DNA of 64,000 bases from Periconia sp. R9002 (taxonomy: Eukaryota > Ascomycota > Dothideomycetes > Pleosporales > Periconiaceae), in NCBI GenBank assembly GCA_023627715.1, contig JAMAHW010000005.1, positions 186,001-250,000 of the forward strand, written 5' to 3'. Shown here one piece after another: positions 12,301-23,980 of the stretch. The translations under genes and the position numbers were made by a program. The notes under the pieces are model-generated. The model was not told the DNA's origin and ran no database searches. It saw only the letters and a list, made by a program, of their open reading frames with translations. Positions within the stretch are counted from its first letter, which is position 1. Each line of letters begins with the position of its first letter.

Positions 12301-12970
12301 ACAACTCTACGAGGCTTCTACTCAACTGCCTAAACCAAACTCTTCTGTTGACGATCAGTTTGGATACGCCTCGAAACCCAAACCCCTTCCTCGCTTCGAC
12401 ACCAACCCTGTGAACTGCACATTCACTATCAGGGTGCCAAGATTCTACCTCAAACCGCGGCAGCGACAACAGATTGTCCTACAACGCCATCTTTGGGGAG
12501 CACAAATCTTCCGTGACAACTCGGATCCCATCGCAGCCGCAATTCATTCTGGATGGATACGAGGCGAGTGGGACGACACAGTCAACGTCAGTTTGCTAGA
12601 TCCACGCATCACCGCGCCAAACGCGCCCAGTGATGCTGAAGATACACTCACCAAATCACCTGCAGCTCCCGTGACTCCCCCAGCTGATATGGATCTTCAG
12701 ATTGACATATTGATTTTACCTCGACTCCAGGAGTATGCAGGCACAGTTGAATACGGAATATCTAGCCGAAAAAGCAAGACTCACGATGGGTTGAGCTACA
12801 TGATCCATAAGATCCGTTGGGTGGAGGAGGGCGTGGGCAGCCGTGGGCAAGAGCGGACGGCAGCAGCCATGAAACGTCGATTAGACGCGAGTGCAGCGCT
12901 CCTTTCGCTCCTGAGCAGCGGCGAAGAGTCTCTCCGGGCAGTCAAGGGCACGGCAAGGCTGCACGCTTGA
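9387..12970 (+). CDS. RXT3: Rxt3-type subunit of the Rpd3L histone deacetylase complex
   Basis: Putative chromatin corepressor subunit. The Rxt3 domain lies in the last quarter: after NPVNCTFTIRVPRFYL comes HLWGAQIFRDNSDPIAAAI, GWIRGEWDDTVNVSLLDPR and a final strand-rich part ending at LSYMIHKIRWVEE. Exons are 9387-9711, 10150-10320, 10402-11986 and 12037-12970, giving 1004 residues. The first about 700 residues are low-complexity: Pro, Gln and Ser runs, several polyproline stretches and little predicted fold. Intron 1 is about 438 nt, long for this genome, and intron 3 (11987-12036) interrupts a poly-histidine tract. A second His-rich tract follows in exon 4. Phases agree at all joins (1, 1, 2). 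In yeast, Rxt3 acts in Rpd3L with Sin3, Rxt2 and Ume6; the same role here is inferred from the domain. Confidence 0.88.
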
Positions 12971-14986
12971 AGATATATACAATTTCTTTTGAATTCTGGA
13001 CTGGCAACTTGTAGGATAGGAAAGGGGTTTTCATTTTCATTTTCATTTTGCATCCGGTTCAAGTATTGCTCTATACCCATAGTTTGTTCGATACGACTGC
13101 CACGGCCGCATCAGGTACATTGTTGGATATACTTCGGGCGTTTGTGATATTGTTGTGGATAATAAAGCATTGATGTAAGAAATGAATTCGTTGACGCTAC
13201 AAAAAAAGCAAGTAGGGCAGGTCCAGTGTGGATCCAGGTCGCATACATACATGCATATGTACATACCTACATATGGTACATATGTACAAGGAATTATGAT
13301 GTGTCAGCGCTATCATGGCCATGAATGAAATGACGAGTGAGGGTAGAGGGATAGCAGGCATGAGCTGAGTAGTAGGCGATAGCGGCCTCTCCGGGAGAGC
13401 CTTCGCGCATGGGCGTCCCGTCGCCGTTGCCGTCGCCGTCGTGCGGTGCTGCCATATCATATGCTTGCCGTCCTGATAAGAGAAGCACCCCCGAAACCGC
13501 ATGAATACCATACCACAATCCCCGGCTGCGATGCAACAATAATCAATCGACCACTCTACATCTGCCCTTCACGCCGGTAGCACGACAATAGCCAGCGAGG
13601 AAGGAAAGGAAGAAGATCAAGACGCCTGTCGCCGCTTACCAGATCAGAAGCTTGAAGCCCGTAGACTGTAGGTAAGTACAAAGGTACCCCGCCATTGCAT
13701 CAGCCATCCGAACCGAACTGACCTGACGAGACAGGAAGCGAAGAGCCCGGCGGAAAGGATTGTATGTACATATTATATTGTATGTACATAGTGTGCATAG
13801 AGCAGAGGTTGCATCATGTCGTCTGTCCGGACTCATTCGCGGAACTACTCGATATCTACCGTGAGTTGATCTTTCTCTTTCTGCACGCACATCTGCATCT
13901 GTTTGCGGACCATGGTGCATCACCACTTAACGTTTGTTTGCGCGAATTTCCCCCTTCCCCCCAATTCTAGCATGTATCATGTTTGTTTGTTTCCCTGCTG
14001 GTGCGGTGGTTTCATCTATTTTCTGTATTGCCAGGCCCAATGGACATGACATGAAAGCGGGTCTCGGCTTTGGGCGAGCTCAACGAAGAAGACAAATTCA
14101 CTCAGGCTGGGGGAACGGCGGCGGTTTACAGACCAAGGGCACCACAACGAGCAGCCCGGCTTGATCCAGCCAGCGCGCCAGGGAGCACCAGGGGAACACC
14201 AGGGCAAAAGGGTGGGCGAGCAAGCAGCGCCGAATCCGAGTCAATCCCGCCGTCCGTCATCCACACCTGCATCACAGAGGGCACACGACCACGATGGAAA
14301 AAAAAATAGAGCCGCAGACTACGATCCATGACTCTATGCCGTGGCGGCAATGGAAAAGCAAGACATGGCCAAAAGCAAACCACTGCCTGTTCGGCATGGT
14401 TCGTGGGTTCCCATGCCATGGTCCACGACACGGCAAGCACACCGTTCCGCACACATTTTCTCCAGGTTGTGTGGGTGCAATTGAAAAACTGGACTGCAGT
14501 GATTGCTGCACCACACGTTAGCACGGCATCGATGCCAACGCTGCCCGGCAATCCAGACACAAAGGCGCGAGTTACTAATTGCGGGGGATGGTCCACCATC
14601 TACTCTACTCTTGCCTTTCCGCTCGCTTCTCGAGAGCCGAGCCGAATTCGCTGCGTCTATCGCCCTACTACTACCGTCGTACTGCAACACCACCGACGAC
14701 AACCGCCCTGCGACGGCTTGTTTTCTGCATTCACCACGACGCCTTCAATTGCTCCACCCACGTCCCCATTTACCTCGTCGCCGCTGCCGCCGCCCGCCTT
14801 AGCCCTGCATTGCTGCCCCTCTTTTCCTGCGTCACATCAGCTTTCTGCTGCCACTACCCGCTCGGAAATCCCTGGCCCTAGCTTTCCGATCTGATTTCTC
14901 CTTTTCGCCTTTTTTGTATACCCTTCCCCCATCGCATTTTGGCTCCCCTTTTGATTTCCACGAGCTGAGGCTCACCACCCTACAAT
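12971..14986. other. Intergenic region between RXT3 and the PFK-2/FBPase-2 gene
   Basis: About 2 kb without a supportable gene. It begins with a TTTTCA repeat (about 13027-13048). It contains clustered TGTACATA-type sequences at about 13245-13290 and 13762-13796. It ends in a very CT-rich promoter/leader (14600-14986) for the downstream kinase gene. Several open frames here have compositions of repeats, not genes. Confidence 0.5.
13243..13290. repeat. Clustered ATGTACATA-type palindromic units
   Basis: Overlapping direct and inverted copies of CATATGTACATA and GGTACATATGTAC. A second pair, two TTGTATGTACATA units about 20 nt apart, lies at 13759-13791. Function unknown. Confidence 0.6.
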
Positions 14987-16485
14987 ATGCCCGAGACCAA
15001 TGGCGTCTATGCTCCCAACATGCGCGCCGTCCCCACCGGCGACCTCATTAGGCCAAGCAGGAAAACTAATGGAGACGGAGTCCAGGCTGAAGACACGCGG
15101 ATATGTGTCGTCATGGTAGGACTGCCTGCCCGAGGCAAGAGTCTAATTGCACAAAAAGGTATGTCATCTACGTTTGGTACCTAAGACTGTCGTTGATCCC
15201 CCCTCACAGTCGTCCGCTACCTGCACTGGCTATCTATCAAGGCGAAGACGTTCAACGTCGGCCAATATCGCCGTACAGCGACCCCTAATCCGTCGGCCGA
15301 ATTCTTCGATACCTCGAACCCAGAAGGCGAGCGTCTACGCCGCGCTGCAGCCGAAGCAGCCGTTAACGACATGTGCAAATGGTTCAGCGAAGGAAAAGGA
15401 TTGATTGCTATTCTGGATGCGACCAACTCGACCAAGACTCGCCGCCGTTGGATACAGGAGCGATGCACGGCGGAGAATATTGAGACATTGTTTGTTGAGT
15501 CCAAGTGCGACGACGAGGATTTGATCATGAGCAATATCTTGGAGGTTAAAACTACTTCACCCGACTACGTTGGTCAGGATCCAGAGGCCGCCGCCGCCGA
15601 CTTTCGCAATCGCATTCGCAATTATGAAAAGGTCTATCAGACAATCGACGAGGACGAGCGTGATCTCACATACGTCAAGTTGATTGATGTAGGCAAGCAA
15701 GTCATCATCAATCAGATTCAGGACTACCTCCAAAGCAGAGTGGTATATTACCTGATGAATCTTCATATCAAGCCCCGCTCCATCTGGTTGTCTCGGGTAA
15801 GTACTTCGCCATTTGAAGATAGGTAATCTAACAGGAATAGCACGGAGAGTCCATGTACAACCTCTCAGGCAAGATCGGAGGAGATGCGGACATTTCCGAG
15901 CGCGGTGAGGCCTATGCCCATGCATTGCCTGGTTTGGTTGCAAAATCCGTTGGGGATGGGCGCAAACTCACCGTCTGGACGTCCACTCTAAAGCGCACAA
16001 TCCAGACCGCACGCTTCCTTCCTTTCGAAAAACTGGAGTGGAAAGCGCTGGATGAACTTGACTCGGGTGTCTGCGATGGCCTCACGTACGCAGAGATTGA
16101 GCAAAAATATCCCGAGGATTTTGCCCAGCGCGACGAAGACAAATACAACTACCGTTACCTCGGAGGCGAGTCGTACCGCGACGTTGTTATCCGCTTGGAG
16201 CCCATCATCATGGAGCTGGAACGCAGTGAGAACATCCTCATTGTCACCCACCAAGCTATCCTGCGTTGCATCTATGCATACTTCATGAACGTCCCGCAGG
16301 AGCAAAGTCCGTGGATGGAAGTCCCCCTCCACACCCTTATCAAGTTGACGCCCAAGGCATACTCGACCCATGAGGAGCGGTTGAAGGCGGACATTCCGGC
16401 AGTCAGCACCTGGAGAGGCAAGGGTACCAAAGCTGAGCATCAAGAGGCCGATGGCACGACCTCCACACCCACGGGAAGCGGATGA
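14987..16485 (+). CDS. Bifunctional 6-phosphofructo-2-kinase / fructose-2,6-bisphosphatase
   Basis: Makes and breaks down fructose 2,6-bisphosphate, the allosteric switch between glycolysis and gluconeogenesis; cytosolic. Exons 14987-15158, 15210-15796 and 15841-16485 give 467 residues, the length of a compact PFK-2/FBPase-2. The kinase half has the P-loop GLPARGKS (45-52), FNVGQYRR and the LDATNSTKTRRRW segment. The phosphatase half has the histidine phosphatase signature SRHGES with the predicted phospho-histidine at 254, Glu 325 in the DELDSGVCDG segment, and the second histidine at 390 (VTHQAI). Both active sites appear intact, unlike fungal paralogues that lack the phosphatase histidine. 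Intron 2 falls exactly between Arg 253 and His 254. The gene has a long pyrimidine-rich leader. Confidence 0.93.
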
Positions 16486-17692
16486 TGTCATGATTCGGCA
16501 GCTTCCGATTAGTGTATGTCCTATCTGGAATGGTCATGACGACCACGAAAGAGACGAGACAACATCCACTTCGATCTGGCCCATTTCAAACAAATGGGAA
16601 GTCTGGTATATTTGCGCATTATGAATAAGCTACCAACTCTTCACTCCCGTTCCCCTTTTCTCAAATTTCGGTTTACGACAACGAGGTATTTGGCCACCCA
16701 GGCCATTATGATTGCATAGGCATGGAGTATGGAATATGTCTTTGGTTCTGCTACTTTAGTCTATGGATTTTAGGATTTGCAAGAGGAGGAAGGATTCGAA
16801 ACAAAACAAGTGGCATACCATGGCGGGGGAGGGCGAAAAGAAACGATACTTAAACGTGCATGCATTCAAGATTCAGTAACAGAACAAATTATATCAATGG
16901 ATTATCTAGAGGTGAGAAGTGGTATCATGATACTTCTCGGCTGCGACAATGCGGAAGCGAAAAAGTGTATTGTTTTGTAGCATTGAATACATTTTAGACT
17001 GTTGGTATTAGTATATTTACAACTTCCCTTAGTTCTTCCCCTTCTTGCGAACACTTTTCGGTGTTCTCGCGGTGCACTATGATAATCACCTTGGCGTTAT
17101 GTCTTCTTTTCCCTTCATCCTCAATCTTCCTCCCACTCTCCCTCTCCGTATCAGAGAATCCTTACCTATCTTACCCCGAAATCTTCTTAAGACTGAAAAT
17201 CATCTATCTAGCAACTACTCTCCTACCTTGACAATGACCCTCCTTGTTCGCTCGCCTCGTTTGGTGGGTTATCGCTACAGTGTATCAATCTAGATACGTC
17301 AGTCGGTTCTATCGCCTAGTCTGGAATGTGTAGAAATATTTGGATTTTTGGCTCTACTTCCGCGAGGAAGCAAGAGATTCGCATATACATACAATTAAAT
17401 AATTTTCTGGAAGAGGTTTAGGTAGTGATGAGAGAAAAATGGTTTTTTCAAGGAAGGAAGAAGGTATATAAAGCATCGTTCTTTCCCCTTCTACGATTCA
17501 TTCTCTATCTACCACTACTACAAGAAACATTCAAGGCAGAAGTTGAATCAACACCTTCACGAACAGTCAAAGCTACTCCCTTACTACCACCTTCTTACAG
17601 CTGCTACTACTACACGCCCTTCCACTCTCACCCACCTCTTCTTCCTCTTACCTAACAACTCACACCTCCTCCAACCACCACGAAAAAAAACC
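16486..17692. other. Intergenic region, 3' of kinase gene and promoter of small hypothetical gene
   Basis: No gene seen. The last 230 bases carry a good TATA box (17465-17472) followed by a CT-rich leader. Confidence 0.5.
17465..17472 (+). promoter_or_regulatory. TATA box of the gene at 17693
   Basis: TATATAAA, about 220 bases before the ATG at 17693 and followed by a pyrimidine-rich leader, which suggests transcription from just downstream. Confidence 0.55.
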
Positions 17693-18217
17693 ATGTCCAC
17701 CTCAACAACCTTCACGCAACCCGGACCCATCACCTCCTCCCACCCAACACTTTTACACTCTCGGGGTGTCAAAACCGAACCCACGTCTCCCAGGATACAA
17801 CTCCCGTCTAGCACCAACCCTTCCGTCCACCATCACCTTTGGAAGGTGAAGGAGAAGGAAATAGAAGAGGAGAGCACAAACACCCCAAACAACCAGTCTT
17901 CTTCCCGTTCCGCTGGATCGCCGCCCGTGGTGGTGAAGCAGGAAGAGGAAGAGGAAAACGCGGAGGAAATCATGGCGGTGCCTACTGTTGAGGGCAGTTT
18001 CGAGGATTTCCTTGAATACGAGAGGATCAGGAGGAGGAAGGAGAGGAAGGAGAGGAGGAGCGAGGTTGAGGTGCTCTTGGAGGAGGTTGTGGGGTTGGGG
18101 GTGGTGGAGCAGAGGTTGGGGAGTGGGAGGGTGAGGGTTCCAGGGGAGGAGGAGAGTGAGGGTGGTGTGGTGAGGAGGTCGAGGAGGGTTGCCGAGAAGA
18201 AGGCATGTAAAATTTGA
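17693..18217 (+). CDS. Small hypothetical protein, charged and low-complexity
   Basis: Intronless frame of 174 residues starting at an ATG in good context (ACC before ATG). The frame is open further upstream, but those codons have leader-like CT composition, so the later start is chosen. The product is Ser/Thr/Pro-rich at the front, has an acidic EEEEEN run, then an arginine/glutamate stretch (YERIRRRKERKERRSEVEV) likely to be a charged helix, and ends with RRSRRVAEKKACKI, a possible nuclear signal. A short VKTEPTSPRIQLPS stretch contains VKTEP, matching the SUMO consensus psi-K-x-E. I do not recognise a family. A TATA box upstream and clean stop support a transcribed gene, but it may be lineage-specific. 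Confidence 0.55.
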   Translation: MSTSTTFTQPGPITSSHPTLLHSRGVKTEPTSPRIQLPSSTNPSVHHHLWKVKEKEIEEESTNTPNNQSSSRSAGSPPVVVKQEEEEENAEEIMAVPTVEGSFEDFLEYERIRRRKERKERRSEVEVLLEEVVGLGVVEQRLGSGRVRVPGEEESEGGVVRRSRRVAEKKACKI

Positions 18218-18954
18218 ATTTCTTTTGGGGAGAAGTGAGCGTGTGGAGTTGTGGGTATGAAGTTTTGCTGCGATGAGGTCTGTTTAGTTGGCGTTTGCTT
18301 GTTGTGAATGAATTAGGAGTGTTTTCTCTTTATTTTCTGCTTATTGTATTGTTCTTCTGTCTGTGAGAGTTTTGCGATGTGTTCTACGTCGTTGGAACGG
18401 AATATAGAGAAGGCATTAGGACTTATTTGTATGGTATCAACGGATTACAGTTTTCTCGTCGATAGGATGTTGTGGAAATCCAAGAACAATATTTTTGCTT
18501 CAAGTTATAACTCTCAATAATTTTTGGAATCTCTGGAAGACCTGCCATATTTTTGTTTTTCGCAGAAATAAGATAAAATGTGCATTTATTCTGCAGTGTG
18601 AAAAGACGATGTCTCACTTCTGGCGCAATTGTGAATGTTGAAGCGTACAAGGTATGTTTAGGTCTAGGTCCACCTTCCTTTTTCATCACTCCCGCGGGGA
18701 AACCCATGTCCAAGCTCCTTAACCCTGCGTCCGCACCCTAACTAATGCTCCTACATCATTCCGACCAGGATTTATAACTATTCCTCTCGAAGATATCACC
18801 ACATTCATCGCCGTCTTCGATTTCACATACTAACACCACAGACATCTCCTGACACCCTTCCCCGTCCTGTTGCACACACACAACAATCCATCCCTCCACA
18901 TGTCCAACCTCGCAGCATAACCCCGTCCGTCGCACATACTCCCATCCACCCAAC
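18218..18954. other. Intergenic region
   Basis: Between two plus-strand hypothetical genes. Presumed 3' UTR and then a C-rich leader (18760-18954). No gene seen. Confidence 0.5.
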
Positions 18955-19923
18955 ATGCCTCCTCCCCCACCAACCCCAACCCAACAACCCGCCAACCAAG
19001 CCTACTTCAACACAATCCTCAACCCAAATCCGAACACACCCGCAACGGCGTCAACAACATCGCCCTCTTCCGCGTCTCCCTCAGGCGGCAGCGGCGCAAA
19101 CACCACCGTCCCAACCTCCACAACACAAACACCGACGCGCACCCGCACCCCCGGGAGCGCCAACAAGAATCACACTCCGCAGCAACACCCCTTCACCACC
19201 GCCGCGGCCCGCGAGAAGGAAAAACGCATGCGCTCAGCCCAAGCGCGGAATAAACTCTACCACGAGGAGAACTACGAGGGAAGAAGAGGCGGGGGAGCGC
19301 GCTCGTTGCGCGGAATGGCGGACGCGGCGGGTCGTGAACCGCGGAGCCCTGAGAGCTTCGAAGTGAGGAATCGCCGTGAGTGGGCGGGGACCGTGCTGGG
19401 GAGCACGGAGCTGTTGGTTTGGTATGCTGGGGTGCGGAATGAGGTACGATTGTTTCACCCTCCCCTACATCTATCTTTACAAGCCGAAACATACAAGCAA
19501 AGTAGGAGTGAAGAAAAAACCAGAAAACTAACGAGAAACCCTACACAGAGCATACCCCAAACCCGAACCTACTTCCAAAACCTCGTCCTCGGCCTCCCAC
19601 ATCCCTCCTCAACATCCTCCTCCTCACCACCCTCACCATCCTCCTCCTCCTTCGCACGCGCATACGGCATGGGCATCATGCCACCCCCCACCACCACGGC
19701 GTGGAGAGAAGAATGGGAAGTCCCCGAGAGCCAGCGCGTGCGCAACACTTCGGACCGAGATCGGGACCGGGATAGGGAGAGCGAGAGGATGGGCGGAGAT
19801 GGTGCCGGTGGTGCCGCGGATGACGGCGAGGATACGGTTATGGGGGGTATGGGGAGTGCGAGTGGGAGTCCGGCGAGGAGGGAGAGGGAGAGGGGGAAGG
19901 GAGGGGGAGGGGTGTATGAGTAG
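18955..19923 (+). CDS. Hypothetical protein, proline/serine-rich N-terminus
   Basis: Two-exon model 18955-19443 and 19549-19923, giving 287 residues. The intron has GTACG at the donor, a CTAAC branch site near 19527-19533 and ACACAG at the acceptor. It is 105 nt, a multiple of three without a stop, so the frame reads through if it is retained. The N-terminal 90 residues are Pro/Thr/Ser/Asn-rich. A conserved-looking core follows: EKEKRMRSAQARNKLYHEEN, then RREWAGTVLGSTELLVWYA and TRTYFQNLVLGL. The C-terminus alternates DR repeats and Gly runs. The core (Trp, Tyr, Leu-rich, helix-like) suggests a real small domain, but I do not recognise it. Confidence 0.6.
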   Translation: MPPPPPTPTQQPANQAYFNTILNPNPNTPATASTTSPSSASPSGGSGANTTVPTSTTQTPTRTRTPGSANKNHTPQQHPFTTAAAREKEKRMRSAQARNKLYHEENYEGRRGGGARSLRGMADAAGREPRSPESFEVRNRREWAGTVLGSTELLVWYAGVRNEVRLFHPPLHLSLQAETYKQSRSEEKTRKLTRNPTQSIPQTRTYFQNLVLGLPHPSSTSSSSPPSPSSSSFARAYGMGIMPPPTTTAWREEWEVPESQRVRNTSDRDRDRDRESERMGGDGAGGAADDGEDTVMGGMGSASGSPARRERERGKGGGGVYE

Positions 19924-20944
19924 GGAGTGGAATGGAATGGATGGAAGTGTACGGGTACGGGTACAGGTGTGAATACGGCTGGCTACGAGCTGAAGTAGTG
20001 AGTGCTGTGTTTATATCTGGAGAAGTACACGTACACGGAATGAAGATTTCAAACGCCCCGTCACGGAAAACAAAGAAGAAAATGTTTATACATACGAAAT
20101 CCTTAATACACAACGAATGAATGAATAAATATCTTGGTAACACTCTTGGATCACCACCCTAATCGCAGAGTACATACCCTCCACCGAAACTTCACTCCAC
20201 TCATTCATGATACAGCACACATGTACAAGATACAGATTGGGGGAAAAGAGAAAAGTACGAATTTTGTCTTCTTTCCTTCGATTATATGAATCTCCACGTT
20301 TTTGTTTCTTTAGGAGGAACGGTTCATCTGCCTAACGTGTATGTACGTACATGTATGCAAGTGCCATTCTTCCCCAGAAGCGGGAGTGAATCAATCTCCC
20401 CATTTTTTTGGTCAAAAAAACGTATCCTGTGCGTTTTCGTTGCGTCCTCTTTCGCGCGACCACCCTAAATCTCTCGTCCAATTCCACTTCTTCATGGCGA
20501 ATACTTGTCGATTCCCCAATCCAATGTTCAAACTCCCAACGTTACGATTCCATTGCCCAAACAAGCGGATCGCCTAGCCTTGATTCCGCGAGGCTTTCTT
20601 CCTTCCCTTCTTCCAACAATATATGCAGTGATGAATACAACAGTCGAAAATATAAAAACAACATCAACCATCCAGATAAAACGCCCTCACATGCCCTCTT
20701 CCATTCCCACATTCCTCCACCACGGCGCGCCAGCGCCCTTCTCGGCAAACATCTCCTCGGCGTCGCCCACCTGTCTGCGCTCGCTGACTTCCATGCTCAG
20801 CTGGCCGCTGAGTTTGAGCCGCATCGCTTTGCTGGCGAGCATCGAGCCTTTCGTTCCGTATCGGTGCGCTTGCGTCATTCCTTGGGATGCGGAGGACCGG
20901 ATCAGCTCGCTTGATGTCCATCCGTCCCTCGTGACTGGTAATTG
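19924..20944. other. Convergent 3' intergenic region
   Basis: About 1 kb between two converging genes. It has a GGTACG triplet repeat near 19951-19966 and TGTACGTACATGTA near 20340-20353. Open frames here show no family features. The stretch nearest 20945 is the 3' UTR of the PDK gene. Confidence 0.5.
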
Positions 20945-22522
20945 CTATTGTAGAGGTTCCGATGACGACGAGAGTCTGTTGAGGTGCAGGTACACGTCGG
21001 TACCGTAGCTGTGTTCACGCACAAATTGATTAGCGATAAGTTGATTGGGGTGTGGGAGAAAATGAATGAAAAAACCTACCCCTCCATACTGATGAGCTTG
21101 AGGTCACCGCCGAAGTACCGTGCGTAGAGGCGTGAGATGGGTAATCCGTACCCAAAACCTGCCATGGGCGCTTTGAAATCACTTTTGTTAAAATCAGGGT
21201 CCAATGATGGCGTCTGATCGACAGTGGTGTACATGTACGTCCATACGAGCGGAATTGATGATCTAGGAATGCCCCCTCCTTCGTCTGAGATCTTAATGGT
21301 AATGTCTTCTTTTCCTTCGGCTACAATAACTTTGGTGACGGGAAAGTCTTCCTTGTCTTGTCCTCTGGTTTCCACGACGGCGCGCAAAGAATTTTTGAGT
21401 GTCTCAAACAGCATATGCGATAGGTGGCCGGGCACGTACATGAAGCTGATGTCCGGGTTGCAAACCAGCTGAACTTTTGGTGCCTCAAACAAACCGTAAT
21501 GGTCTTCACACACGAAGCGTGCATTTTCAATGGCTTCTTGTGCGAGTTCGCGGACGTTGGTTTTGGTGCAGATGATTCCCACGTAATTCGGATCCGAACG
21601 CTGCCGTTGGTCGGTAAGAGCAATATGCTGGCCGATGAGCATACGAATGCCAATGCGAGACATGTAGAAGCGGTCGAGGAAGGCTTGTATGTTGTGATCA
21701 ATTTGCATACGTTGTTTTTTCCTCTTCCATTCCAGGATACCCTGGGCCACGGTTGTGACAACGCTATCGTGCCGTCTCTTAATCTTTTCCAGCGACTCGG
21801 CGAATTTGGTGTTGTATGCACTGAGCTCCGGCGGCCACTCCTGCCCATCGTCTGCAGCAGCATAGTATCTGCGGCTTGAGGTAGTGCCTTTGATGTCTCT
21901 ATGTCCGTGACCGTCCCCATTTCCGTTGTGCTCGGGGGCCGACCTATACTGGCCCGTTCTTATGCTGGGATTCTGCGTTGTCTTACTGATCAAGTTTGCA
22001 TCTTTTCCGTTGCGCTTCGAGGGCTTTAGGAGTCGGTCTTTGACTTCGGCCGACACGTTTGGTCGGGGAAGTTGTACAAGTTCCTAGGCAGAATGAGTCA
22101 GAGGATTGACTAGAGGAGTGGAAGGGACACGGGTAACATACTTCGAATGACTGAGCATACCAATCCCGCACCCTACCAATGGAGGGCATCTCATTGAGGC
22201 CATCGGGAAGGTCGTTGAGTTCTTGTACGCGGTGTGCTAATCGTATAGGAAGCTCTTCCGAGAGGAACTGTGACGCGCGAAAGAGAGTTCCGGTGGAGGG
22301 CTTTTCGCCGAACTGAACCATCTGCCGCAGAGAGACGCCTGCGTAACCATGTTAGGTGGATTCTGCAATGCATTGGATTGATGGGTGGGGGAAATGTACC
22401 AGTTGCCGGGAATTTGCTGTAATGCTGCCATGGATTAGCACTTTTGGAGCCTCGGCGCGGCGGAGAGCGGAACAAGGTACCTTGATGGTCTCCATCAGCT
22501 TCTCAGACCGTTTCCACGACAT
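20945..22522 (-). CDS. Mitochondrial pyruvate dehydrogenase kinase (PDK/BCKDK family)
   Basis: Protein kinase of the GHKL ATPase fold that phosphorylates the E1 alpha subunit of pyruvate dehydrogenase (or a related 2-oxoacid dehydrogenase) and turns it off. Minus-strand exons: 22522-22481, 22424-22400, 22338-22142, 22083-21080 and 21008-20945; 443 residues. Exon 2 is only 25 nt. Conserved parts after splicing: SLRQMVQFGEKPS, FLSEELPIRLAHRVQELNDL, RFYMSRIGIRMLIGQHIAL, the N-box ETLKNSLRAVVE, the G1 box DEGGGIP and the G2 box GFGYGLPISRLYARYFGGDL, then YGTDVYLHLNRL at the end. An insertion of about 50 residues rich in Gly, His and Arg before the regulatory domain is unusual relative to animal PDKs. 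Fungi usually have two paralogues (PkpA/PkpB, Pkp1/Pkp2); which one this is cannot be decided here. No strong presequence is visible. Confidence 0.93.
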
Positions 22523-23980
22523 GATGGCAATTGGACTGGGCCGCCCGGCCTCGTAGGGTGCTCGGTCGCCAAAGTGTCACGGGGGGAGTGGTAATTGGAG
22601 TTGCACAAGTAGATCGAAGAGCGGTCTGGAGGTTCTGAAGCGTGAGGGAGTCTAGTCTGGGGAGAGCTTGCACGGATATGCCGCCGCCCCGCTATGACGC
22701 TAAAATAAAGGCAGGACAAGGGAAGCTAGGCCGAGGTATACAGTACAGTACAGATGAGAGAGCTATAGGCGGACCTCGACGGTGGAAGCTCGAATGGAAA
22801 TGGTGGATTCGAAATGGGCAGCAGTCATGAAGAGTGAATAGATGGAGGATAGATGATTCGATGGATGCGTGGGTGCGAGCACGGGCAAGTAGAACTAAGG
22901 GCGGGGAAGCTATAACCAGAGCTACCTACTTAGGTACAGTACACAACTTAATAGAGACATGTCAAGGCTCGAGTCTCGTGAGGGGTGGGCGGGCGAATTC
23001 ATCATGCTACATGTAATGCGACCCCCCACACGCTTCAGCCTCCTCTCATCTGCACCAATGTACACGAGATCTGGGACGTGGGAGGACGCCGACACGTGCA
23101 TCCTGAATTGTTTTTTCAATGTCCTTTCTCAATTCTGTGCCGACTGTATGCGCTGCTGACGCTACAATGTGTGTCAAACAAATCCGTTTCCAATTCTTCA
23201 CATGGTGTCACATGTGCTGATAATGGTCTGCTATATGGACACAAGGCTTTGAACTTTTGGCCCCTGGCTCCTAAATTCCACCCACACACAGAAATGCGCG
23301 ACGCTTCGCTGCGGAAGCTTCCCTCGGCAAACCAAACCGCGGCTTCCTGTTGTCCGCTGCAGGGCATCGAGGGACCAGCGGATGTCCTGTCGTCTCACAT
23401 AATACTAACGAGGGAAAAAAAAGAACGCTCATGCAGTGCATCGCGTGATGCTGTGGCCACACTGCTCAGTCGTGTGCCGTTTAGTTTTTGCTTCGATGTA
23501 GTTTCTTCGATCTTTTGCTTACCATTTCGTCGTCTCTCATAGGTCCACCATGCTAACCTTTGCAGCGAGCATGACGCATCTCTCAAGAGCTAATTAAGGT
23601 TCGCGCAGAAAAATAATCATGACAAACTGCATTTCACCATGGATTCGTAGCACGTCAATGCATTTTGCATGGAGAAAGAGGAGAATCGGTTCGTATTTCA
23701 TAGTGCCCGCTGAGCCTGGAATCCAAACCCACGCCCACACCACACTAGAAATCAAAAGGGCGCTGTCTAAATAGTACACCAAACATATGTTACACGAGAA
23801 ACACACACCCAAAGCGGATACCGCCGCCCTATTCATACGTCTATCATGTCTGCCTGATGGTACAAAATCGGATGTGAGAGACTTTTCTTTTCGAGGTTCC
23901 TCAGAGGAGCGGATTAAAGACGTGTCATGGCGGGAAATCAGAGGTAGAGAAGAGAAGACGACCAAACGCGAGCAATGAGC
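22523..23980. other. Intergenic region between PDK promoter and cytochrome c 3' end
   Basis: About 1.5 kb, containing the PDK upstream region and the cytochrome c 3' UTR. A small TACAG repeat lies at about 22738-22753. No gene is supported. Confidence 0.5.

Noticed and set aside
14126..14894. Long open frames on both strands upstream of the PFK-2/FBPase-2 gene
   Set aside because: They lie in the CT-rich promoter/leader, overlap one another in different frames and resemble no protein family.
20408..21008. Two plus-strand open frames of about 168 codons opposite the PDK 3' end
   Set aside because: Part is antisense to the last PDK exon, both lack splice or domain support, and composition is that of a 3' UTR.
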